This document shows, one piece after another, positions 1-5,603 of a stretch of 8,790 nt of DNA. This DNA comes from Accumulibacter sp. (GTDB lineage: Bacteria > Pseudomonadota > Gammaproteobacteria > Burkholderiales > Rhodocyclaceae): assembly GCA_031284185.1 (NCBI GenBank), contig JAITAJ010000240.1, forward strand, positions 1-8,790, written 5' to 3'. The notes under the pieces were generated by a model that saw only the letters and a list, made by a program, of their open reading frames with translations, was not told where the DNA came from and did no database searches. Position 1 is the stretch's first letter. Each line of letters begins with the position of its first letter. Made by a program: the position numbers and the translations under genes.

Positions 1-41
1 GACGTCTTCTACACGCTGGCCTTCGGACAGCCACCGGGATC
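1..41. other. Window edge, no gene assignable
   Basis: Only about 40 nt precede the repeat array. Plus frame 1 reads DVFYTLAFGQPPG and stays open until a TAA at 76-78 inside the repeat. It could be the C-terminus of a gene converging on galE, but two frames are open and nothing is recognisable. The terminator-like arms at 77-96 would suit such a gene. Confidence 0.15.
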
Positions 42-238
42 CAGAGGACAGAGGTGTGAGAGGACAGAAGACAGATAAACCCATCGCTCGGTTTTTCGTC
101 CTTCTCCTGGAGCGGAACATTTCAGAGGACAGCGGTTCGAGAGGACAGAATCCAGAAGACAGCGGTTCGAGAGGACAGAAGACAGATAAACCCATCGCTC
201 GGTTTTTCCTCCTTCTCCCGGCGCGAAGCGCCGCAAAT
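42..238 (+). repeat. Dispersed repeat array, cluster 1
   Basis: Built from AGAGGACAG-type motifs. Positions 58-107 and 169-218 match at 49 of 50 bases, and 121-150 and 151-180 are tandem 30-mers matching at 28 of 30 (hand alignments). Each long copy runs from GAGAGGACAGAAGACAGATA through AAACCCATCGCTCGGTTTTT to CTTCTCC. The last copy adds the hairpin CGGCGC-GAA-GCGCCG (219-233) and GCAAAT, shared with the tail at 5240-5259. The AAACC/GGTTT arms with a T run (77-96 and 188-207) are degenerate plus-strand terminators. No gene is supported here; the peptides encoded in several frames are repeat artefacts. Confidence 0.8.
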
Positions 239-240
239 AA

Positions 241-350
241 TCAAGGCCGAAATCGCGCCCTTGAAATGGATGGCTGGCGCATCCACGGCAGGTATCATCA
301 AAACCTGCTTCTAGCCAGCCCAAAAACCACAGGCCCGGCCACGCGCCGGG
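241..350 (+). other. Cluster of hairpins between repeat copies, possible structured RNA
   Basis: Within 110 nt there are four perfect stems: TCAAGG/CCTTGA (241-246 with 259-264), GGCTGGC/GCCAGCC (272-278 with 314-320), nested inside it GCAGGT/ACCTGC (288-293 with 303-308), and CCCGGC/GCCGGG (334-339 with 345-350) followed by TTTCTC. On the plus strand this resembles a small structured RNA ending in a weak terminator. No promoter was recognised and no known RNA family is matched. It could also be decayed mobile DNA. Confidence 0.3.
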
Positions 351-376
351 TTTCTCAGAAGACGGAGGCTTGGGAA

Positions 377-460
377 TTCAGAAGACAGACAAGTCAGCTT
401 GGGCGCTTCGCGCCGGGCAGGGGACGAAAAACCGGGCGCTCGGTTTCTCTGTCTTCTGAA
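377..460 (-). repeat. Dispersed repeat, reverse-orientation copy
   Basis: Read on the minus strand, 460-402 begins TTCAGAAGACAGAGAAACCG, runs through a palindrome-like CCGAGCGCCCGG and TTTTTCGTCCCC, and ends CCCGGCGCGAAGCGCC. This is the same order of elements as 169-233 on the plus strand. A further forward motif, TTCAGAAGACAGA (377-389), is the exact inverse of 448-460, so the unit is bounded by a 13-bp inverted repeat with 58 nt between the arms. Fragments of the motif continue leftward to about 354. Confidence 0.7.
427..446 (-). terminator. Intrinsic terminator downstream of galE, inside a reverse copy of the dispersed repeat
   Basis: On the galE strand, AAACCG (446-441) pairs with CGGTTT (434-429) around AGCGCC and continues into TT then CG, giving a run of five T. 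The stem lies 27-44 nt beyond the galE stop. The same element exists in forward orientation at 77-96, 188-207 and 5208-5228, so the terminator appears to be supplied by the repeat. Confidence 0.6.
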
Positions 461-472
461 ATATCCGCCCTC

Positions 473-1486
473 TCAGGCCCCCGCCCTCTGACTCCTGAGC
501 TGCCAACGCCAGGAATCGCGGCACATGGCTTCGATTCCGCGTTCGGCGCGCCAACCCAGCAGGCGTTCGGCCAGCGATGCGTCGGCATAGCATTGGGCGA
601 CGTCGCTGGGACGGCGCGCGACGACGCGGTAGGGCACCGTCCGCCCGCTGGCCCGCTCAAAGGCGCGGATCACGTCGAGTACGCTGTAGCCCCGGCCAGT
701 GCCGAGGTTGACCGTGATCACGCCAGGCTCGCCGTCGAGCGCCCGCAAGGCCGCCAGGTGCCCGCGCGCCAGATCGACGACGTGAATGTAGTCGCGCACG
801 CCGGTTCCGTCGGGCGTCGGGTAGTCGCCGCCAAAGACGGAGAGTTGCGGCAGCTTGCCGATGGCGACCTGGGTGATGTAGGGCATCAGGTTGTTCGGGA
901 TGCCGTTCGGGTCCTCTCCGATCATTCCCGATTCATGCGCGCCGATCGGGTTGAAGTAGCGCAAAAGGGCGATTCGCCAGCCCTCGCCGGTTCGGGACAG
1001 GTCGCGCAGGATGGTTTCGATCATCAGCTTGGAACGTCCGTAAGGATTGGTCGCCGACAGGGGAAAGTCCTCGCGGATCGGAACGCTGCGCGGGTCGCCG
1101 TAAACGGTGGCGGACGAGGAAAAGACGAGGGTTCTGACGCCCGATTCGGCCATCACCTCGAACAGGACGAGACTGCCGGAAATGTTGTTGTCGTAGTAGC
1201 GCAGCGGCTGCGAGACCGACTCGCCGACCGCCTTCAGCCCGGCAAAATGGATGACGGCATCGATGCGGCGCTCGCGGAACACGTCGCGCAGCGCGTCGCG
1301 GTCTCGAATGTCGATTTCCAGGAAGTTCAGCGCGCGTCCGCTGATTTTCTCCACCCGTTCGAGCACCGCCGGCTTGCTGTTCGAGAAGTTGTCGATGACG
1401 ATGAGTTCATGACCGGCGCCGAGCAGTTCGACGCAGGTGTGGGAACCGATATAACCGGCGCCGCCGGTGACGAGAATGGTTTGCAT
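473..1486 (-). CDS. galE: UDP-glucose 4-epimerase
   Basis: 337 residues, close to the 338 of E. coli GalE. It interconverts UDP-glucose and UDP-galactose with tightly bound NAD, feeding galactose use and surface polysaccharide synthesis in the cytosol. Visible features: the NAD-binding glycine motif TGGAGYIG (7-14), SSSATVYG (123-130), the catalytic NPYGRSK with Y149 and K153 (same numbers as in E. coli), LLRYFNPIGAH (174-184), and GVRDYIHVVDLARGH (229-243). The start gives the standard MQTILVTGGAGYIG N-terminus although no ribosome-binding site is evident upstream (sequence ATCCCGACCGACC). Residue 299 is Cys where E. coli GalE has Tyr, a position known to control acceptance of N-acetylated sugars. 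It is the last gene of the co-oriented group, and a T-rich hairpin follows about 27 nt after the stop. Confidence 0.97.
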   Translation of the reverse strand: MQTILVTGGAGYIGSHTCVELLGAGHELIVIDNFSNSKPAVLERVEKISGRALNFLEIDIRDRDALRDVFRERRIDAVIHFAGLKAVGESVSQPLRYYDNNISGSLVLFEVMAESGVRTLVFSSSATVYGDPRSVPIREDFPLSATNPYGRSKLMIETILRDLSRTGEGWRIALLRYFNPIGAHESGMIGEDPNGIPNNLMPYITQVAIGKLPQLSVFGGDYPTPDGTGVRDYIHVVDLARGHLAALRALDGEPGVITVNLGTGRGYSVLDVIRAFERASGRTVPYRVVARRPSDVAQCYADASLAERLLGWRAERGIEAMCRDSWRWQLRSQRAGA

Positions 1487-1501
1487 GGTCGGTCGGGATA
1501 A

Positions 1502-1518
1502 TGGAATCCGTTGGAATC
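1502..1518. promoter_or_regulatory. Direct repeat 16 nt upstream of galE, possible operator
   Basis: TGGAATC occurs at 1502-1508 and again at 1512-1518, exactly 10 bp apart (one helical turn), just upstream of the galE start at 1486. On the galE strand this reads GATTCCA twice, followed by CATTAT 11 bases before the ATG, a poor -10-like box. No Shine-Dalgarno is visible before the galE ATG. The arrangement could be a binding site over a promoter giving a short leader, but it is only a pattern match. Confidence 0.25.
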
Positions 1519-1528
1519 AGTCGTGGGG

Positions 1529-1546
1529 GCCGGCGCCTTCGCCGGC
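1529..1546. other. GC hairpin between the EAL-HDOD gene and galE
   Basis: GCCGGCG (1529-1535) and CGCCGGC (1540-1546) pair perfectly around a four-base loop, 86 nt past the EAL-HDOD stop and 43 nt upstream of galE. No T run follows on either strand, so it is not a standard intrinsic terminator. It could be an mRNA-stabilising or attenuating structure, or simply high-GC chance pairing. Confidence 0.3.
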
Positions 1547-1631
1547 GCCGATCCAGCGCGGGGAGTCTATCAGACAGGCGCTCGACAGGGGGCGGCAAGG
1601 CCGCGAGCGGTCCGGCAACACGGCCCGAACG

Positions 1632-2900
1632 TCACAGGCTCTGTTCCCGGCCCAGATTGTTCGCCCAGTAAAATGCCTGGCGCAGACAGTCTTCGAGAAG
1701 CTCGACGGTGATGCCGGACACCTGCCGTAGCGCGTCCTCGACCGCCTGCGCTTCGGTCTTTTCGGTAGCCAGCGCGAGCTGCAGCAGCCGTCCAAGCGGC
1801 CCCTCCTGGAGGAGCAAGGCCTGGCTCACTCGCGCGGCGACGGGCAACTGCGCGAGGATTTCCGGCATCGGAATTTCGAGCAGGGTCGGCATCAGAGACA
1901 TGACGCCGGTCAGGAAGCCCTGATCGGCCAACTCGCGGTTGCGCGGCTGCGCGCGTTCGACCAGCAGTTCCAGCAGACGGCCACGCATGGCGGCGAGCGG
2001 CAGCAAGGGGTTGTAGTCGACCTTGCCTTTCTTCTTGGGGTTGGTGTAGATCAGCAGTTGCAGCCAGCGCCGCAGTTGCTTCCGGCCAAGGAGCGTGATG
2101 GCGTGACGCAGCGAAGTGACCCGCGTCGCCAGCCCGTTGCTGACCGAGTTGGTCAGGCGCAGCATATTGACGGTCAGGCCCGGCTCGACCTTGAAGGCGT
2201 TTTCGATGTCGCTGGTTTCGGCGTCCTGCATGACCAGTCCGAGCAGGTGCAGCAAGGATACCTGCGAGGGTTCGAGCTTCTTGCCGACGATGATCGTCGG
2301 CTTGGCGAAGTAGTAGCCCTGAAACAGCTCGAAACCGAGACGCTTGCACTGTTCGACCTGCTCGGCGGATTCCACTTTCTCGGCCAGCAGCTTCTTGCCG
2401 AAGGGCTTGAGTTCCTCGACCAGCGAGGCCAGACGGCCGGCATCGACATTCAGCACGTCCACCTTGATGATCTCGGCCAGTTCGAACAATGGCCGATAGG
2501 CGTCGTCGACCTCGATCACGTCGTCGATGGCCAGGAGAAAGCCCTTGTCGCGCAGTTGCCGGCAACGATCGATGACCTCCGGCGTGGGCGGCACGGATTC
2601 CAGGATTTCGAGCACGATGGTCGTGGGCGGCAGCGCCTCGATCAGATCGCTGAACAGAAATTCCTGATCGACGTTGATGAACCCCAGATAAGGGCCGAGC
2701 GTCTCGTCCACGCTCAGGCCGGTGAAGGTATTGGCGATGACCGTCGCCGTGGCCTGAGCCGGATCCTCGATCCTGATCTGATCGCCGGTGACGACCGGGC
2801 CGCTGCGGAAAAGCAGCTCGTAAGCCAGTAGTTGTTGTTCACGTCCGAGAATCGGCTGGCGTCCCAGGAAAATCTGCGATCTGTACGTTTCTTCGGTCAT
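1632..2900 (-). CDS. EAL-HDOD signalling protein, EAL metal-site residues largely retained (paralogue 1)
   Basis: 422 residues, start ATG at 2898-2900; a GGAG lies 11 bases upstream, a rather long spacing. Domain order matches its neighbour: EAL-type half (about 10-205), then HDOD (about 210-422; TSLRHAITLLGRKQLRRWLQ). Residues matching the EAL catalytic and metal set are present: E28 (in YELLFR rather than EALLR), N76, E98, D126-D127, K146 and D148 (KVD), E174, and Q194 in LFQGYYF. However, the loop that normally reads DDFGTG is DDVIEV, which in EAL proteins often goes with weak or no phosphodiesterase activity. YuxH-like EAL-HDOD proteins are generally considered degenerate. It may therefore hydrolyse c-di-GMP poorly, bind it as an effector, or act only as a scaffold. 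By eye the two proteins are about half identical and more similar in the HDOD part, suggesting a tandem duplication. It precedes galE by 145 nt. Confidence 0.92.
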   Translation of the reverse strand: MTEETYRSQIFLGRQPILGREQQLLAYELLFRSGPVVTGDQIRIEDPAQATATVIANTFTGLSVDETLGPYLGFINVDQEFLFSDLIEALPPTTIVLEILESVPPTPEVIDRCRQLRDKGFLLAIDDVIEVDDAYRPLFELAEIIKVDVLNVDAGRLASLVEELKPFGKKLLAEKVESAEQVEQCKRLGFELFQGYYFAKPTIIVGKKLEPSQVSLLHLLGLVMQDAETSDIENAFKVEPGLTVNMLRLTNSVSNGLATRVTSLRHAITLLGRKQLRRWLQLLIYTNPKKKGKVDYNPLLPLAAMRGRLLELLVERAQPRNRELADQGFLTGVMSLMPTLLEIPMPEILAQLPVAARVSQALLLQEGPLGRLLQLALATEKTEAQAVEDALRQVSGITVELLEDCLRQAFYWANNLGREQSL

Positions 2901-2981
2901 CGTAAAACCAACTCCGGTTTGAAACCCCGCCCACGAGAAGGGCGCAACGCCTGGAACACCTTTCGGTTTCGACCAAAATCC

Positions 2982-3010
2982 TCCGGGAGGAGAGGCGCTC
3001 CCCTCCCGGA
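2982..3010 (-). terminator. Hairpin between the two EAL-HDOD genes, weak terminator candidate
   Basis: TCCGGGAGG (2982-2990) and CCTCCCGGA (3002-3010) form a perfect 9-bp stem around an 11-nt loop, 64 nt beyond the stop of the upstream EAL-HDOD gene. On the minus strand the stem is followed after three bases by only four T (2975-2978), so termination may be partial. If real, it would uncouple the two paralogues or tune their ratio. Confidence 0.45.
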
Positions 3011-3073
3011 CTCACTCACAGCAACTTCACACGAACGTCCGCCGCCAATTTCTCACTGCCATGCGGGCGCCGA

Positions 3074-4333
3074 TCAGCGCGCCAGATTATTGGCCCAGAT
3101 CATGGCCCGCGCGAGACAACCGTTGACGTGGGCGACATCGATGCCGGGCAGGCGCCGCAGAATCTCGACGGCCTTCTCGGGTGTCTCTTCCTCCAGCGCC
3201 TCGACCAGCGCGAGCAGCTCGCCCAGCACGCCCCGGTGCTCGCCGAGCGCGTCGAGGACGGGCGTGGCGAGCGGCAGCTGGACGAGAATCTCGTTGAACC
3301 CGCTGCCCAGCATGGCCGGCATCAGCGACAGAATGCCGACCATGAACGCCTGATCGATGAGGTCGCGCCCGTATTGTTTGACTTCCGGCGTATGGTCGAC
3401 CAGCAGCTCCATCAGGCGCCCGCGCGTCGCCGCCAACTGTAGCAAGGGATTGACCACCGATGCCGAATTCGAGGCGCTGCTGTAGAGCAGTAATTGCAGC
3501 CAGCGCAACAACTGGCGGCGGCCAAGCAGGGTAATGGCATGGCGCAAGGAAGTGATCCGGGTCGTCAGGCCGCTGCCCGCCGAATTCGTCAGACGCAGCA
3601 GACTGATCGTCAGCGCCGGTTCCTGCTTGAATATCGCTTCGATCTCGAAGATATCGGCATCCTGGCTGATCAGCCCGAGCAGGCGCAGCAGCGCCGTCTC
3701 CGAACTTTGAAGCCGCTTGCTCTCGGTCACCGTCCGGGCGAAGTAGTAACCCTGGAAAAGATCGAAACCCAGTTCGTGGCACAGGCGCATCTGCGCATCG
3801 CTTTCGACGTTCTCGGCCAGCAGGGTCTTGCGCAAGGACTTGAGCGCCGGCACCAGTCGTTTCAGGGCTTCCGGTTTCGCGCGGCGGACGTCCACCTTGA
3901 CGAACTCCGCGATCTTCAGCAGCGGTTTATCGTCGATATCCGGCGATTCCGGGCACACGCGGGCGGCCAGAATGTAGCCGGCCTGCCGAATCCGCTCGCA
4001 ATAATCGATCGTTTCCGGCGTCTGGATCGCCGAGTCGAGGATTTCCGGCACGATCACGTGCGCCGGCAGCGCATCGATCAGACCGCCGGACAACCGCCCC
4101 CGGTCGACCTTGATGAATCCCTGGTACGGCCCCAGCGCCTCGGCCAGGGAATGTTCCGAGAAGGCATCGACGATGAGCGCTACCGTACTCCCGCCATCAT
4201 CGGCGAAGCCATCGGAGTTCCCGTTGCCGCTGCCGGCGACGCGAAACAGCAGTTCATAGGCGAACAGTTGCTGCTGGCGATCGAGAATGGGTTGGCGTCC
4301 GAGGAAAATGTCCTGCAAATCGGTATCAGGCAT
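3074..4333 (-). CDS. EAL-HDOD signalling protein, catalytically degenerate EAL domain (paralogue 2)
   Basis: 419 residues, start ATG at 4331-4333 with AGGAG five bases upstream. The N-terminal half (about 8-200) is an EAL-type fold: AYELLFR (E27), VPEILD (E97), VKVD (K146, D148), AENVES (E174) and LFQGYYF (Q194). The usual Asn is K75 and the Asp-Asp pair is replaced by Arg125-Val126, so metal binding and c-di-GMP hydrolysis should be lost. The C-terminal half (about 210-419) is an HDOD domain, with TSLRHAITLLGRRQLLRWLQ as the most typical stretch. HDOD domains lack the HD phosphohydrolase residues and usually act by protein interaction. A Gly/Asn/Ser-rich insert (33-48) is absent from the downstream paralogue. 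Likely cytosolic; no membrane segment is seen. It is the upstream member of a tandem pair. The role is inferred to be regulatory, perhaps c-di-GMP sensing or partner binding. Confidence 0.9.
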   Translation of the reverse strand: MPDTDLQDIFLGRQPILDRQQQLFAYELLFRVAGSGNGNSDGFADDGGSTVALIVDAFSEHSLAEALGPYQGFIKVDRGRLSGGLIDALPAHVIVPEILDSAIQTPETIDYCERIRQAGYILAARVCPESPDIDDKPLLKIAEFVKVDVRRAKPEALKRLVPALKSLRKTLLAENVESDAQMRLCHELGFDLFQGYYFARTVTESKRLQSSETALLRLLGLISQDADIFEIEAIFKQEPALTISLLRLTNSAGSGLTTRITSLRHAITLLGRRQLLRWLQLLLYSSASNSASVVNPLLQLAATRGRLMELLVDHTPEVKQYGRDLIDQAFMVGILSLMPAMLGSGFNEILVQLPLATPVLDALGEHRGVLGELLALVEALEEETPEKAVEILRRLPGIDVAHVNGCLARAMIWANNLAR

Positions 4334-4445
4334 GATGGCTCCTTTTCGCGCGGTTGGTCGGTGCCGGTCACGGGCAGTCTCAATTTCGGTTCATCTTAGC
4401 ATTCCCTGCGGGAAACGGGTCCGTTCCTGACGATTCCTGCCGTGG

Positions 4446-4991
4446 TCAGCGGCGTGCCGCGACGGCGGCGACCAGGGCGCGCATCTGCTCGTCGACGAGC
4501 CCGGCGATCTTCTGGTCGGTCAGATTACCGTCGGCGTCGAAGGTGCCGGCAAAGGCGTTGGCGAACACTTCCGGCTTGTTCAGGGGCTGCAAGCCGAGGA
4601 CGACGCAGATTTGCCGCAGATGGTATTGCGCCCGCGAGCTGCCCATGCCGCCGGCGGCGCCCAGGATGGCGACCGGCTTGCCGGCCAGCAGGGCGTTGTT
4701 CGGTTCGCGCGAGGCCCAGTCGAGGATGTTCTTGAGTGCCGGGGCGAGCGAATAGTTATATTCGGTGCTGGCCAGCACCAGCGCGTCGGCGGTGCCGATC
4801 TGCGTCAACACCCGGATGAGCGCCCGTGATTTTTCGCTGATGTCCTGATTGAAAAAAGGGATATCGGTGAGGTCGGCGATTTCCAGACGGGTCTCGGGCG
4901 GCAGGCCGGCTTGCGCCGCGCGCAGCAATCCGCGATTGGTCGAAGCCTTGCGCAGGCTGCCCGCAATACCGAGTAACTTGATCGAAGCCAT
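4446..4991 (-). CDS. NAD(P)H-dependent FMN reductase (flavodoxin-like, quinone/chromate/azo reductase family)
   Basis: 181 residues with the start at 4991. A start at 5042 is open, but the ATG at 4991 has AGGAGG five bases upstream and opens ASIKLLGIAGSLRKASTNR, exactly where the family begins. Visible motifs: the FMN phosphate loop GSLRxxSxN (residues 11-19), the EYNYSLAP segment (77-84) followed by LKNILDWASR (86-95), and the glycine-rich GAAGGMGSSR (111-120). These are typical of cytosolic flavin reductases that use NAD(P)H to reduce FMN, quinones or, in relatives, chromate and azo dyes. The physiological substrate cannot be read from the sequence. The dispersed repeat starts only about 50 nt upstream, and no clear promoter is visible. 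The next gene on the same strand follows after a 112-nt gap. Confidence 0.9.
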   Translation of the reverse strand: MASIKLLGIAGSLRKASTNRGLLRAAQAGLPPETRLEIADLTDIPFFNQDISEKSRALIRVLTQIGTADALVLASTEYNYSLAPALKNILDWASREPNNALLAGKPVAILGAAGGMGSSRAQYHLRQICVVLGLQPLNKPEVFANAFAGTFDADGNLTDQKIAGLVDEQMRALVAAVAARR

Positions 4992-5045
4992 GAAACCCTC
5001 CTGTTCGACGAGCTTGTGGAAGAAACTGTGGAATTCTGCCACGTT

Positions 5046-5259
5046 TCAGAGGACAGAGGTTAGAGAGGCCAGAAGACAGATAGGCTTGCGGCGCCGGTCG
5101 GCGCCGGAATGGAACGCAAACCCGAGCGCTCGGGGTCAGAGGACAGCGGTTAGAGAGGACAGAAGACAGATAGGCTTGCGGCGCCGGTCGGCGCCGGAAT
5201 GGAACGCAAAACCGAGCGCTCGGGTTTTCCTCCCTCACTCGGCGCGAAACGCCGCAAAT
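5046..5259 (+). repeat. Two tandem copies of a 90-bp repeat plus tail (dispersed repeat family, cluster 2)
   Basis: Positions 5046-5135 and 5136-5225 are head-to-tail copies differing at only 4 of 90 positions (hand alignment). Each copy starts with AGAGGACAG-type motifs (ending AGAAGACAGATAGG), continues with a GC hairpin region containing GGCGCCGGTCGGCGCC, and ends in a palindrome around CCGAGCGCTCGG. The second copy carries a tail, TTTTCCTCC followed by a small hairpin GGCGCGAAACGCC and GCCGCAAAT, which is also found at 203-238. Translation of these units gives arginine-rich or LSSVLSNLCPL-type peptides in overlapping frames; I regard these as spurious. Confidence 0.85.
5208..5228. terminator. 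Palindrome with A/T flanks, possible bidirectional terminator
   Basis: The perfect 12-nt palindrome CCGAGCGCTCGG (5212-5223) is flanked by AAAA on the left and, after one extra G, TTTT on the right. This is the layout of a short bidirectional intrinsic terminator. On the minus strand it would act on read-through from the large modular gene; on the plus strand it faces the transposase remnant. The sister copy at 5121-5134 is a 14-nt palindrome (CCCGAGCGCTCGGG) without the T run, so it is less likely to terminate. Confidence 0.45.
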
Positions 5260-5327
5260 TCACCGGCCTCCCTGGAGAATGTCAATGAATGACACGCATG
5301 ATACGAAGGTAAAGCGAGGAGGAAGAG

Positions 5328-5580
5328 ATGCCAGCGCCGCCGTCGAAGGATTTGAGGAAGAGGATTCTTGCGCCCAGAGGGGAAGGGAGCGCGGGATCGT
5401 CGACGCCATCGAAGCGGCCGGGGCCTCGGTCCGGTTCCTGCCGCCGTAGCGTCCCGACCTCAACTCCATCGAACGGATAAACGCTTCTTGACGCGGCCAT
5501 CACCCAGGCTTTCGACGGCGTTTCCTTACCCGACATCTCCGGTTGGTTCAAACAGGCTGGATATGCGCAGAATGAAACGC
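5328..5580 (+). pseudogene. IS630-family transposase remnant, internally deleted and frame-broken
   Basis: Three short pieces of an IS630/Tc1-mariner type transposase lie in order but in different frames. The ATG at 5328 follows a strong purine-rich ribosome site and opens MPAPPSKDLRKRIL, like the start of the helix-turn-helix region. From about 5381, in another frame, comes ERGIVDAIEAAGASVRFLPP, then an in-frame TAG at 5447 where the family has Tyr, then RPDLNSIE. This corresponds to the usual LPPYSPDLNPIE block carrying the last acidic catalytic residue. From 5499, back in the first frame, ITQAFDGVSLPDISGWFKQA followed by GY resembles the family C-terminus. Most of the catalytic domain is missing and about 25 residues seem lost before the last piece. 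No convincing terminal inverted repeats or TA duplication were found, so the element borders are uncertain. It cannot encode an active transposase. Confidence 0.7.
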
Positions 5581-5603
5581 TCTGGCGCGCCGCGCGTCGG
5601 ACG

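Noticed and set aside
42..238. CRISPR array
   Set aside because: Repeats are few, unequal in spacing (30 and 111 nt), partly tandem without spacers, and there are no cas genes in the window.
271..320. attC-type integron recombination site
   Set aside because: It has a nested imperfect hairpin but no recognisable core-site heptamers at the ends and no cassette arrangement.
9..323. 104-residue minus-strand frame containing LSSVLSNRCPL repeats
   Set aside because: The sequence is a translation of the nucleotide repeat array. The same motif appears in other frames and at 4756-5238, as expected for a repeat artefact rather than a protein.
56..1501. 481-residue plus-strand open frame opposite galE
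   Set aside because: It is antisense to a full, motif-complete galE and begins inside the repeat array. High GC commonly keeps antisense frames open, and its protein has no recognisable domain.
2058..4399. Plus-strand frames of 257 and 301 residues opposite the EAL-HDOD genes
   Set aside because: Both are antisense shadows. They resemble each other only because the sense genes are paralogues (shared QPAQQLAAAKQGNGMAQ-like text from the conserved HDOD stretch).
4402..4414. TTCCC-TGC-GGGAA hairpin as terminator of the FMN reductase gene
   Set aside because: The stem has only five pairs with a three-base loop and no T run on either strand.
4446..5042. Longer 198-residue version of the FMN reductase
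   Set aside because: The extra 17 residues have no family match, and the ATG at 4991 has a strong AGGAGG at proper spacing.
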